Shown in pieces: positions 1 through 7,027 of a stretch of DNA of 11,374 bases. Source of the DNA: Candidatus Heimdallarchaeota archaeon. GTDB lineage: Archaea; Asgardarchaeota; Heimdallarchaeia; Heimdallarchaeales; Kariarchaeaceae. The DNA lies in NCBI GenBank assembly GCA_027016475.1, contig JALUTL010000236.1, positions 1 through 11,374 of the forward strand, read 5' to 3'. The notes under the pieces were generated by a model that was not told the origin of the DNA, did no database searches, and saw only the letters and a list, made by a program, of their open reading frames with translations. A program made the position numbers and the translations under genes. Numbering within the stretch: the first letter of the stretch is position 1; each line of letters begins with the position of its first letter.

Positions 1-132
1 CTTCAGGATCATGAATTCAGGCGATTGGTTATGTTTGCTTCCGGTCGCATCCAAGGATTTCAGATAGCCCTTTTCGACAAGCTTCCCTAGTATGATGCCC
101 TTTTCGACATCGGTAAACTCACGGATGTTCAC
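1..132 (-). CDS. Partial hypothetical protein, N-terminal part, runs off the left edge
   Basis: An open frame reads without a stop from a GTG at 132 down to base 1 (44 codons). It begins VNIREFTDVEKG and ends the window at EFMILK. A TATA-like stretch at 154-163 is centred about 26 bases upstream of the GTG, which fits the leaderless spacing seen across this window. An alternative in-frame start is TTG at 156, adding eight residues; an in-frame stop lies just beyond it. The helix-like stretch followed by KGYLKSLDATG and a return to hydrophobic residues would suit the recognition helix and wing of a winged-helix domain, but that is only a resemblance. No function can be named. It diverges from the candidate RNA at 239-650. 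Confidence 0.5.
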   Translation of the reverse strand, partial: MNIREFTDVEKGIILGKLVEKGYLKSLDATGSKHNQSPEFMILK

Positions 133-153
133 ATTAAACGTATATCTTTTCTG

Positions 154-163
154 CAAAATAAAT
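154..163 (-). promoter_or_regulatory. Possible TATA box for the left-edge gene
   Basis: The minus strand reads ATTTATTTTG here, centred about 26 bases before the GTG at 132. It is AT-rich and TATA-like but not a strong consensus, and a second weak AT-rich stretch near 179-186 would suit the alternative TTG start. Confidence 0.35.
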
Positions 164-215
164 CATGTGGCATGGGGCTAAAACTCGCGCTAGTTCAAGA
201 TGTTCTCTTACAGGA

Positions 216-222
216 CTTTAAC
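216..222 (+). promoter_or_regulatory. Weak TATA-like element before the candidate RNA
   Basis: The plus strand reads CTTTAAC, centred about 20-25 bases upstream of 239-245, where the 5' strand of the terminal helix of the candidate RNA begins. The match to an archaeal TATA box is weak. The support is positional, from agreement with the folded 5' end. Confidence 0.3.
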
Positions 223-238
223 TCAAGTCAGAATGGAA

Positions 239-650
239 GGGTGCGGATCGGTTCATGAGTCATGGGCCCTTCTGCTGTACAAGGAAAAACGGTCTCTCTA
301 CCAGTGAGTCCATCCGGACGAAGGGTAACCAACTGTTCCGAAACCTTCCGAAGCGGGAGAGAATAGTGTTGATGGAACGCTCCCTAGCACACCTCGCGAG
401 GGGTCACTGCCATGATGGGCTGCCAAGGGATGGCCGCAAGAGCCGGTGTGTCACCGGTGGCCGTCTGCACTCCGGCAGGGATTAAGCCCCGCCAATGAGG
501 AACGGACTGGCATGGCGTCCTGCGAGCCCTGAGGTGGATCAGCGGATGTCCCTGTCGTCTCCGGAACCTATCGGAGACAGGGAAGCATGGCTAGGTGCAC
601 ATGCACCATCCATTATGCGGAACACAAATGGAAATCTAGTATCCGCCACC
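239..650 (+). ncRNA. Candidate structured non-coding RNA, about 412 nt, family not recognised
   Basis: The block is about 58% GC by hand count, against roughly 45% in the neighbouring gene, and its short open frames do not look like proteins. The ends pair: 240-243 with 647-650 and 244-248 with 641-645, leaving C646 bulged. Inside, 391-395 pairs with 400-404 around a GCGA tetraloop. Bases 417-424 pair with 474-489 and enclose an arm made of 429-435/459-465, a six-base GCAAGA bulge, then 442-448/452-458. Bases 549-556 and 560-563 pair with 572-583, and 594-598 pairs with 603-607. Pairs 394-401, 431-463 and 442-458 are G-U wobbles on the plus strand and would be A-C mismatches on the minus strand, which sets the orientation. 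The RNase P core motifs and the SRP helix 8 motif are absent. The ends are approximate. A degenerate mobile element with short inverted ends is an alternative. Confidence 0.5.
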
Positions 651-659
651 ACATATATG

Positions 660-668
660 TATTTAAAT
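660..668 (+). promoter_or_regulatory. TATA box of the M1 aminopeptidase gene
   Basis: TATTTAAAT is centred 25 bases upstream of the ATG at 689, so transcription should start at or next to the start codon. It lies only about ten bases after the 3' end of the candidate RNA, so that RNA is not a 5' leader of the peptidase mRNA. Confidence 0.7.
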
Positions 669-688
669 GAACAAAACGGAAGAAATTT

Positions 689-3151
689 ATGGATATTGAA
701 CCTTCACACTACCTCATCCACTTGGAACCGGATCTTGATAAATTTGAATTCAATGGCAAGGTGGATTTGACATGTCACATTCATAAACCGACAAAAGAAA
801 TAGTGCTCAATGCAAGAGAGTTGGAGGTTGAAGAATGCCTTATCAATGGAAAGAATGTAACGTTTGAAGTTTCGCAGGAAGCCCAGCAGCTGACCCTGAG
901 ATCTGAAAAGGAGCTGAAAGGAAAGACAACCATTACAGTCATCTATCGGGGCATAATAAACGACAAGCTTGCAGGGTTCTATCGGAGCAAGTTTGTAGTT
1001 GATGGGAAGGAAGAATATGCCGCAGTCACTCAGTTTCAGGAAAGCGATGCCCGGCGTGCCTTTCCGTGCTTTGACCACCCCGCAAAGAAGGCAACCTTCG
1101 ACATTGAGCTGGTTGTAGACAGCAAGTACTATTGCATTTCCAACAACGAGGTAAGTGAAGAGGTGCAATTGGACAATGGCAAGAAACTGGTCAAATTTGC
1201 CACCACTCCGAAAATGTCAACCTATCTGGTGTTCATAGGGGTGGGAAACTTCGAATTTATTGAAGCAATTTCACGAGACCGTCCAGTCAGAGTCATTGCG
1301 TCACCGGGCAAAGCAAAGGCACATGGAAAGTTTGCATTGGATTTTGGTGTGAAGTCCTTGGAATACTGTGAAGATTGGTTTGGGATTGAGTATCCCTTTC
1401 CCAAAATGGACATGATTGCCACGCCAGACTTCGCCCATGGAGCAATGGAAAATTGGGGAGCAATTCTTTTCAGGGAAAACCTATTGCTCCATTATCCCGG
1501 AACCACCTCAAAGAATGGAGAATTGAGAATAGAGGAGGTTATTGCCCATGAGGTGGTTCACCAATGGTTCGGAAACCTTGTTTCACCCTCATCATGGAAA
1601 TACCTATGGCTGAACGAAAGCTTTGCAACCTTCTTCAGTTTCATGGTTGTGGATCACTATTACCCTGAAAAAAGGGTATGGGAGTTTTTCATTTCCTCGG
1701 AAACCGCTCCTGCGTTGAACTCTGACGCAAGACACGCAACCATGCCCATAGAGGTCAAAGGAGATACAAAAGTCGGGATGACAATAAAAAATGTGAACAT
1801 TCTGTACAACAAGGGAGGTAGCGTCTTGCGTCAAGTGATGGCCTATTTGGGCGAAGAAAACTTTCAAAAAGGACTGAGACACTATCTTGAAAAATTCAAG
1901 TACAGTGTTGCAACATCCGGCGACCTTTGGAACAGCCTCCAAGAAGCCTCTGGAAAGCCCATCAATGAGCTTATGGAGAGCTGGGTGTTGCAGGAGGGAT
2001 ATCCTGTTGTTTCGGTGACCAAAGAAGGGAAGAGCTTGAAAGTGCATCAACGGAGATTCACGTTTCTGCCCAGTGATTCAGACCAAGTGTGGCTTGTGCC
2101 GATTTCAATCCAATTGTTCAGGGGAGACGAAACAGAGATCCATTTCTTTCTTTTGAACCAAACAGAGGAGGTCTGGGAATTTGAGGAGGATTTCGACAAC
2201 TTCAAGCTGAACATTGATTCAACGGGATTTTTCAGAGTAAAGTATTCGAAAGACCATATGAAAAATTTGGCGACACTTGTTGAAAGCAAAAGGATATCCC
2301 CAATCGACAGGTGGAGCATTGAAAACGACCTGTATTCCTTCCTTGTAGCGGGAGAACTGTCTCTGGACGAATATCTCGATTTCATTCAACATTACAGGAA
2401 TGAAGACAATGCACTTCCCATGAAAAATATAGCAGACCATCTGGCAGAACTTCATGACCGTTTCCAAGGTGACAGTCTGCAGGAGGCAATAAAAACAAAA
2501 GGACGACAGATCCTCGATGCAATGATCAACACCATAGGCTTCCATCCAAAGGACGATGAGGATTTGGGAATTTCCATGGGACGACCGGCAATTGTGTGGG
2601 CAGGAGTCACTTTGGGATCAGAAAATCTGACCAAGCAATCAATGGAGCTGTTTGAGCAGTACAAGGCAGGACAAAGTATAAGTGCAGACCTGTTGGCAAC
2701 AGTGCTTCGAATAGGTGCAAAACAGACCAACGACTTCGACTGGTTCATGGACAAATTTGACAACGCAGCAAATGAACAGGAGCTTCTCAACTTCGGGTTG
2801 GCCCTCATGTCATTTTCCGATCCAAATCTTGTCGACAAGCTGAAAGACCTGATTTTTGAAAAAATCCCCTACAGAAACAGAGGCGGTGCCATTGCAGTGT
2901 TTGCCTCCAACCCTATCGCTATTGAGGGACTTTGGCATTGGTATCTTGCAAATTTGGACAACTTTGAAAAATTGCATCCGTTCATGTACCAAATTGCCTT
3001 GGTCAGCATCATTTCGAGAAGTGAAATGCATGAAAAAGACATGGAAGGCTTCTTCAAGGACTACATCACCAAGAACCTAATGGTTGCCGATGCAGTTGAG
3101 GTTGGAATGGAACTTCTCAGGATCAACAAGCAGATAAAGAAGTCAGCCTAA
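689..3151 (+). CDS. M1-family zinc aminopeptidase (tricorn-interacting factor F2/F3 type)
   Basis: This protein of 820 residues should remove N-terminal residues from the short peptides left by the proteasome or a similar protease, in the cytosol; no signal peptide or membrane helix is seen. The exopeptidase motif GAMENWG lies at 251-257. The zinc site HEVVH is at 287-291 with the third ligand E310 in LNESFA, giving the standard HEXXH-18-E spacing, with E288 as catalytic base and Y373 (ILYNKGG) as the transition-state tyrosine. An N-terminal beta domain precedes the catalytic domain, and a helical C-terminal domain of the ERAP1 type follows from about residue 520. The length is close to the archaeal factors F2 and F3 (about 780 residues). 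ATG 689 is favoured by the TATA box 25 bases upstream. The 3' end overlaps the convergent minus-strand gene by four bases. Substrate preference cannot be told from the sequence. Confidence 0.96.
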   Translation: MDIEPSHYLIHLEPDLDKFEFNGKVDLTCHIHKPTKEIVLNARELEVEECLINGKNVTFEVSQEAQQLTLRSEKELKGKTTITVIYRGIINDKLAGFYRSKFVVDGKEEYAAVTQFQESDARRAFPCFDHPAKKATFDIELVVDSKYYCISNNEVSEEVQLDNGKKLVKFATTPKMSTYLVFIGVGNFEFIEAISRDRPVRVIASPGKAKAHGKFALDFGVKSLEYCEDWFGIEYPFPKMDMIATPDFAHGAMENWGAILFRENLLLHYPGTTSKNGELRIEEVIAHEVVHQWFGNLVSPSSWKYLWLNESFATFFSFMVVDHYYPEKRVWEFFISSETAPALNSDARHATMPIEVKGDTKVGMTIKNVNILYNKGGSVLRQVMAYLGEENFQKGLRHYLEKFKYSVATSGDLWNSLQEASGKPINELMESWVLQEGYPVVSVTKEGKSLKVHQRRFTFLPSDSDQVWLVPISIQLFRGDETEIHFFLLNQTEEVWEFEEDFDNFKLNIDSTGFFRVKYSKDHMKNLATLVESKRISPIDRWSIENDLYSFLVAGELSLDEYLDFIQHYRNEDNALPMKNIADHLAELHDRFQGDSLQEAIKTKGRQILDAMINTIGFHPKDDEDLGISMGRPAIVWAGVTLGSENLTKQSMELFEQYKAGQSISADLLATVLRIGAKQTNDFDWFMDKFDNAANEQELLNFGLALMSFSDPNLVDKLKDLIFEKIPYRNRGGAIAVFASNPIAIEGLWHWYLANLDNFEKLHPFMYQIALVSIISRSEMHEKDMEGFFKDYITKNLMVADAVEVGMELLRINKQIKKSA

Positions 3152-3573
3152 AGCTCCTTGATCAATTTAGAATACCAATTGAAAAATAGAGTGTAAATTT
3201 CTTTGGCCAGTTCAAAATTGTTGCACTCGACAATCAATTCTTCAACATCCCTCCGAAACTGCTGAACTGCTTCAAACATGCTTTCGGACTTGCGTGTGGC
3301 ATGACGGAATTTGTTGTAGATGCCCTGAAAGGAAGCAAACAGTGACAGATCATTTGAAGCAATGACGGCAACTTCATCCAAAAAATTGTAATCCAGCATT
3401 TTTTTTGCTTGTTTTGACAACCTTTTTCTTTTCCCGATTTCTGGAATATCCGCTTTTGGTTTTCTGCTCTTGCTGCCGAAGGCAGAACTAATGAGATATG
3501 CCCCTGCAAAGGAAACGATGAAGGCCAGAATCATGACAGAGACAACAAAAATAATTATTTCAAGGGAAACCAT
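3148..3573 (-). CDS. Small membrane-anchored protein of unknown function
   Basis: The 141-residue product has one N-terminal membrane helix (about residues 4-32), a strongly basic linker (about 34-57, rich in Lys and Arg) and a mostly helical soluble part to the end. By the positive-inside rule the soluble part should be cytosolic. No domain is recognised. The start codon ATG at 3573 has a TATA-like AATAAAAG about 35 bases upstream, allowing a leader of about ten bases. Its stop overlaps the end of the convergent aminopeptidase gene. The frame is open over its whole length with sensible protein composition, so I take it as real. Confidence 0.75.
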   Translation of the reverse strand: MVSLEIIIFVVSVMILAFIVSFAGAYLISSAFGSKSRKPKADIPEIGKRKRLSKQAKKMLDYNFLDEVAVIASNDLSLFASFQGIYNKFRHATRKSESMFEAVQQFRRDVEELIVECNNFELAKEIYTLFFNWYSKLIKEL

Positions 3574-3603
3574 TTTGACATCGCCGAACTTTACTTTTCT
3601 GAA

Positions 3604-3611
3604 CTTTTATT
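3604..3611 (-). promoter_or_regulatory. Possible TATA box for the small membrane protein
   Basis: The minus strand reads AATAAAAG within an A-rich run. It is centred about 35 bases before the ATG at 3573, farther than the usual 25-28 of this window, implying a short leader rather than a leaderless mRNA. Confidence 0.35.
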
Positions 3612-3623
3612 TTTTTTCGTAAT

Positions 3624-4136
3624 TTATGTCGGGGAGTAGCGTTCATCCGGCAATCGAGGAATGGAAAGCGACTGCCAAGTTTCACTGAGCAAAATCTTGC
3701 AAATATAGACAATCTGCCCAACATGGTTCGCATAATGGACTATTTGCCGGACAATTGCGTCCACAACTGTCAGTGGCTCTCCCCGGATGGTGACAGTTTG
3801 GGCCAAATGCTCAGCAGACAAGGAATCCAAAGCAGTGAATACGTACTTCCATCCTTCGTTCCACAGGTGCCAAACTTCGTCGATTGACGGAGCAAAATCC
3901 AGATAAAATTCTGATGGCCTGTTGCGGGTTGACTTTTCACCATCTTCAACAAGAAAGTTGGTCCAACGCGACTTCATATTTCCCGACAAATGCCGGACAA
4001 TGGTAGCAACAGAGTTGGCTTCATCATTGGGCCGCCAATGTAACTGTTGTGGGTCAGTCAGTTGCCGAATGGCCTTTTCGCCATTGGTCTTGATCTCAGT
4101 GAGCCGTTTTCGGGCAACCTCCAAGAATAGATCCAT
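3624..4136 (-). CDS. DUF1572-type protein of the DinB/YfiT superfamily
   Basis: The 170-residue product has the layout of DUF1572 proteins, four-helix bundles related to the metal-binding DinB/YfiT group. Telling stretches are NSVATIVRHLSGN (41-53), the FLVEDGEKSTRNRP block (61-74), LWNEGWKYVF (91-100), HYANHVGQIVYICK (134-147) and the tail WQSLSIP. The expected metal-site histidines would be H49, H134 and H138. Members of this superfamily include thiol-dependent enzymes, but for DUF1572 no reaction is firmly known to me. A TATA box at 4157-4165 sits 25 bases before the ATG at 4136, so it is probably a leaderless single-gene unit. Related proteins are best known from bacteria, so transfer is possible. 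Confidence 0.88.
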   Translation of the reverse strand: MDLFLEVARKRLTEIKTNGEKAIRQLTDPQQLHWRPNDEANSVATIVRHLSGNMKSRWTNFLVEDGEKSTRNRPSEFYLDFAPSIDEVWHLWNEGWKYVFTALDSLSAEHLAQTVTIRGEPLTVVDAIVRQIVHYANHVGQIVYICKILLSETWQSLSIPRLPDERYSPT

Positions 4137-4156
4137 AGGAACGTAGTCAAAACACG

Positions 4157-4165
4157 CATAAAAAT
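4157..4165 (-). promoter_or_regulatory. TATA box of the DUF1572 gene
   Basis: The minus strand reads ATTTTTATG, centred 25 bases before the ATG at 4136. It lies immediately after the stop codon of the upstream gene (4169-4171), so this gene has its own promoter despite the tight spacing. Confidence 0.6.
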
Positions 4166-4168
4166 AGA

Positions 4169-5317
4169 TTATGATTTCAGCCCAAAGGTTCTTTCAAGTA
4201 CAGGAACAATTTCCAGATACCGGTTTTGGGAAACCTCATAGCTGGCCAATGTTCCACCATAGAACTGTGTGAACCGAGTACTGAACTTCTGCAAAGCACC
4301 AGTCAGGAAATCAGATCGTTTCTGTGCAACCAATACGAACATCAGCTGTTCGTAAATGGAAAACATGATCTCCATGCCCCGAAATTTGATGAATTCCAAC
4401 GTTGACCTTTCCCCCATTACCTCATGGGCAACCGATTTGATCGCCACCAACAGGCCGCTAAGCATCAAGTGATCCTTCTGCGTCTCGGGAAAAACATTGA
4501 AATGGTAATCTAACAGCGGCATGCCGGATTCATGGATCACCATAAGCCTCTCTACTCGATAAGGCTGGAGAAACAAAAGACTGCTGTCCAACACATAGGA
4601 CAGAAGGATGAAGGCAATCCCTGCGGACATAAAAAAGAAACCGAGAAACTCAGAGATCCAAAAGCCAAATTCCTCACTTATACCAAACAGGACAACGCTG
4701 TCACCAACAAATGCCAGCAATGGCCCCAAGAAGAATGTGGAAATTGAGCCAAGAAGCATCCCCTTCATCTGCTGCCTGTGCCTGAAGTTTCTTGTTGCAC
4801 GGATGGATTTCAAAAGGTTGTTTGACGACCAATAGGCAAGCATACAGATTTGTGGAACCTGAAAGATGTAGGACAATGGAGTCCAAAGGTAGATCAGTAC
4901 ATCATCCCGGTATGTAGGAACATGCATCAGTGAAAAATCGCCCATCATCAGCGATACGACAAACAACGTTGAGAGACCAGTCACGGAGACAATCCCCAAT
5001 GAAAGCCGGAACATCCTGATTTCTCCAGAAAAGCTTTCGAAGAAGAAGATCAGCAATCCGATATTGAACGACAAAAGGACGATTGTAAGACCGCCCATGA
5101 CCTGCCAGCCATATGGATCCAACAGTTCAGGCACCAAATTCGGCAGAAGCAGAAGCACATTGAAGACTACATAGTCCAGAATCACAATGGACATCACCAT
5201 CAAAAACGGAATGCGGGTCTGGATTTGCTTGCGTATATTGACAATCAATAGGATCAGCCCACCAAAGATGCCGGACAGGTGGGAGAAGTAGTAGGCGATT
5301 GCCAATGCAGATGCCAT
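4169..5317 (-). CDS. Seven-helix membrane protein with C-terminal longin/roadblock-like domain
   Basis: From ATG 5317 the product is 382 residues. Seven hydrophobic segments can be placed at about 2-26, 36-58, 74-94, 104-125, 141-162, 185-208 and 220-248, followed by a soluble domain from about 251. That domain reads strand (LMVIHESGMPLLDYHF), helix (LMLSGLLVAIKSVAHEV), further strands, then an amphipathic helix with F-S-T-R-F-T-Q-F-Y. This order fits a longin or roadblock fold, which in Asgard archaea and eukaryotes serves small-GTPase regulators and trafficking proteins. An odd number of helices puts the N-terminus outside if the C-terminal domain is cytosolic. Receptor-like sensing is inference. 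A longer frame begins with TTG at 5359, but the TATA box at 5339-5346 lies inside that extension, so ATG 5317 is preferred. Compare the gene at 9995-11095. Confidence 0.8.
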   Translation of the reverse strand: MASALAIAYYFSHLSGIFGGLILLIVNIRKQIQTRIPFLMVMSIVILDYVVFNVLLLLPNLVPELLDPYGWQVMGGLTIVLLSFNIGLLIFFFESFSGEIRMFRLSLGIVSVTGLSTLFVVSLMMGDFSLMHVPTYRDDVLIYLWTPLSYIFQVPQICMLAYWSSNNLLKSIRATRNFRHRQQMKGMLLGSISTFFLGPLLAFVGDSVVLFGISEEFGFWISEFLGFFFMSAGIAFILLSYVLDSSLLFLQPYRVERLMVIHESGMPLLDYHFNVFPETQKDHLMLSGLLVAIKSVAHEVMGERSTLEFIKFRGMEIMFSIYEQLMFVLVAQKRSDFLTGALQKFSTRFTQFYGGTLASYEVSQNRYLEIVPVLERTFGLKS

Positions 5318-5338
5318 TGTAGGAAATTTGAAAAGCCC

Positions 5339-5346
5339 CTTTATTA
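5339..5346 (-). promoter_or_regulatory. TATA box that decides the start of the first seven-helix gene
   Basis: The minus strand reads TAATAAAG, centred about 25.5 bases before ATG 5317. A start at 5359 would place this box inside the coding region. Confidence 0.55.
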
Positions 5347-5371
5347 GGTTAACCACCAAAGAACAGAGAGA

Positions 5372-5785
5372 TCAGGCATCTTGTTTCATATATTGTGTCA
5401 ATACCTTGCGGGTGCCGTCCGTCAGTTCAATGGCCTGACGCTTCTTCCGGTCAATAAACACCTGTACAGTCTTTCCGCGAGCAAACTCTTCACCAGATGC
5501 AGCGTTGAGAAGAAGATATTCAAATTCCCAAGATTTTGTGCCGATCTTGCTCACCCACATTTTGCCCTCTATCACGTGCTCAAAGAATATCGGAGCCAAA
5601 AAATCGATTTCAAGCCGTGCAATCACAAAACCGACGGATGGATTGGCAGAGACGACCTGATCCCATGCAACGTTCTTGATCCATTCAGTTCGCAAAAGCT
5701 CAAAGTAGGTGGCATAAACTGCGTTATTGACATGTCCGTATGAATCTAGGTCATTGAAGCGAGGAGAAAATGTCAGGGAAAACAT
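5372..5785 (-). CDS. Hotdog-fold acyl-CoA thioesterase (4HBT/YbgC-like)
   Basis: The product hydrolyses an acyl-CoA or related thioester, judging by family; the acyl group cannot be predicted. The key block is FNDLDSYGHVNN (residues 10-21 from ATG 5785), where the Asp residues and the GHVNN turn mark the active site of 4HBT proteins, followed by the long hotdog helix AVYATYFELLRTEW. The strand FARGKTVQVFID is typical of the C-terminal sheet. From ATG 5785 the length is 137 residues, normal for the family. The frame stays open to an ATG at 5812 (146 residues), which would lie only 14 bases after the PrsW stop and suggest co-transcription. However, MFSLTFSPRF is the more usual family N-terminus, and a weak TATA-like GCTTAATG overlaps the upstream ATG. 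Confidence 0.85.
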   Translation of the reverse strand: MFSLTFSPRFNDLDSYGHVNNAVYATYFELLRTEWIKNVAWDQVVSANPSVGFVIARLEIDFLAPIFFEHVIEGKMWVSKIGTKSWEFEYLLLNAASGEEFARGKTVQVFIDRKKRQAIELTDGTRKVLTQYMKQDA

Positions 5786-5826
5786 AGACGGCCAGCAAAA
5801 GTAATCTGTCATTAAGCTTCAGGTAG

Positions 5827-6984
5827 CTACCCCATTGGATTGCCACAAAACCGGCAAAACCGGGCCTGTGTAGAATTGGAATTGCCGCAGACGTCACACA
5901 CCTTTTTGGAAGGTACAACTGGACTGGGTGAAGAAGATACGAGGGAGGATCCGCATCTACGGCATGCTCGGTCTCCTGGAAGTATAGGGCCTCGACAGAC
6001 GGCACAGGCACCGACCTGAACTTTTGTCGCTTCAGGAGGGACAACCTTTGTGCCACAGAATGGGCAAAATTTGCTGGACAGCTTGATCACGTTGTTGCAG
6101 TTTGTACAGGTAATGAATGTCTGGAGATTGGGATTGCCAAAAGGTTGAGGCGAGGAAACGGTGGGCGGAGGAACGCTTGCCTGAGGGAGAACAGTCGAAG
6201 GAGAAGCTGGAGGAGTCATCGGCCAAGCCCGTGACTTCATGAACTCCTGCTTCTTCTCATAGTATCCCCGTTCAAAGGCTTGCTGATCCAAGGTCATGGC
6301 AAATTTGAGCTCCGTCCTCAATGCCTGAATGCTTATCACCACAATTACCAACAACAGCACAAGCCCAACTAGCGGAATGAACTCAAGAAATGTGGCCATA
6401 GCGTTCCATCCCATATGAAGCCCAACCCCTCGCTTCAGATTGTGGTATTTGGATTTGAAGAGCCCGACCTTGTACCCACCAATGCCTGATCCAATAATTC
6501 CAGTGTACAGGGGATGACCGATGATCTGGGTTGCACCACGGATAGCCGTCAACCCCAGTCCAGCAGTCAAATCCGCTGCAACAACCGTCGTTATTCCATA
6601 CAGAATATTTTCCATCATCGCAAACCCGGCACCTACCATTGCACCATAAATCAGACCGTCCAATGGGCCATCAAAGTCGCGGTGGCGGGAAAGATGAATC
6701 ACCATCAATGCCTTGCATATTTCCTCAACAAAAGGGGCAATGATCACAGCCATGCCTATACCATCGGCCAGAAAATAAAAACCCATCAACACTGCAATAA
6801 AGGCGACGAGCAGCTCTCCGATCAATGCAGGAATGACTGACAGAATACCCAAAAAAAAGGCGAATGCAAGCCGCCGAGGAGATTCAGGCTCGTACCGGTC
6901 TTTCCTGTAATAGAAATAGACTGCAATCAAGGTAAATAAGCCGGAAAGTGCCGTTATTGGCAACAAAACTTCATGAATTGCCAC
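5827..6984 (-). CDS. PrsW-family intramembrane metalloprotease with three C-terminal zinc ribbons
   Basis: From GTG 6984 the product has 385 residues. The N-terminal two thirds is a multi-helix membrane domain with PrsW/CPBP-type motifs: EEICK (E87, E88, K91), GFAMMEN with E125 and N126, H157 in IIGHPLYTG and H190 in GLHMGWN. These fit a glutamate/histidine metal-dependent protease active within the membrane. After a proline-rich linker (about 255-285) come three CxxC...CxxC modules, at C293/C296/C307/C310, C327/C330/C341/C344 and C363/C366/C377/C380, each a likely zinc ribbon, presumably cytosolic. PrsW in Bacillus cleaves an anti-sigma factor; the target here is unknown. A longer frame starts with TTG at 7005, but that TTG overlaps the TATA box at 7005-7012, so the GTG about 25 bases downstream is preferred. 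Confidence 0.88.
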   Translation of the reverse strand: MAIHEVLLPITALSGLFTLIAVYFYYRKDRYEPESPRRLAFAFFLGILSVIPALIGELLVAFIAVLMGFYFLADGIGMAVIIAPFVEEICKALMVIHLSRHRDFDGPLDGLIYGAMVGAGFAMMENILYGITTVVAADLTAGLGLTAIRGATQIIGHPLYTGIIGSGIGGYKVGLFKSKYHNLKRGVGLHMGWNAMATFLEFIPLVGLVLLLVIVVISIQALRTELKFAMTLDQQAFERGYYEKKQEFMKSRAWPMTPPASPSTVLPQASVPPPTVSSPQPFGNPNLQTFITCTNCNNVIKLSSKFCPFCGTKVVPPEATKVQVGACAVCRGPILPGDRACRRCGSSLVSSSPSPVVPSKKVCDVCGNSNSTQARFCRFCGNPMG

Positions 6985-7004
6985 AGTACACCATGGAATC
7001 GGCA

Positions 7005-7012
7005 ATATATAA
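7005..7012 (-). promoter_or_regulatory. TATA box of the PrsW-family gene
   Basis: The minus strand reads TTATATAT, centred about 24.5 bases before the GTG at 6984. It overlaps the TTG at 7005 that a longest-frame gene caller would choose. Confidence 0.65.
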
Positions 7013-7027
7013 GGGTGAAGAAACGGA

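Noticed and set aside
549..590. SRP RNA helix 8
   Set aside because: CCGGAA at 561-566 and GGAAGCA at 581-587 look tempting, but they are not arranged as a tetraloop three pairs above the conserved asymmetric loop, and the hairpin 549-583 has a different shape.
239..650. RNase P RNA
   Set aside because: The position and length would suit, and GCAAGAGC in the arm at 436-443 recalls part of its specificity domain. However, the near-universal GGAAAGUC-type 5' core segment and the ACAGAA-type 3' core segment are absent on both strands.
281..650. Minus-strand transcript from the AT-rich box near 660-669, ending at the T5 run opposite 284-290
   Set aside because: The box could work in both directions and the T run is suggestive, but three base pairs become A-C mismatches and the GNRA loop is lost on the minus strand.
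239..650. Miniature transposable element with imperfect inverted ends
   Set aside because: The ends are inverted repeats of only about 9-10 bases, and I see no flanking target duplication and no second copy in the window. It is kept only as an alternative to the RNA.
255..770. Two open frames at 255-485 and 495-770 on the plus strand as proteins
   Set aside because: The translations are rich in Arg, Gly, Cys and Pro without domain character, the frames lie over paired RNA structure, and the second runs into the peptidase gene in another frame.
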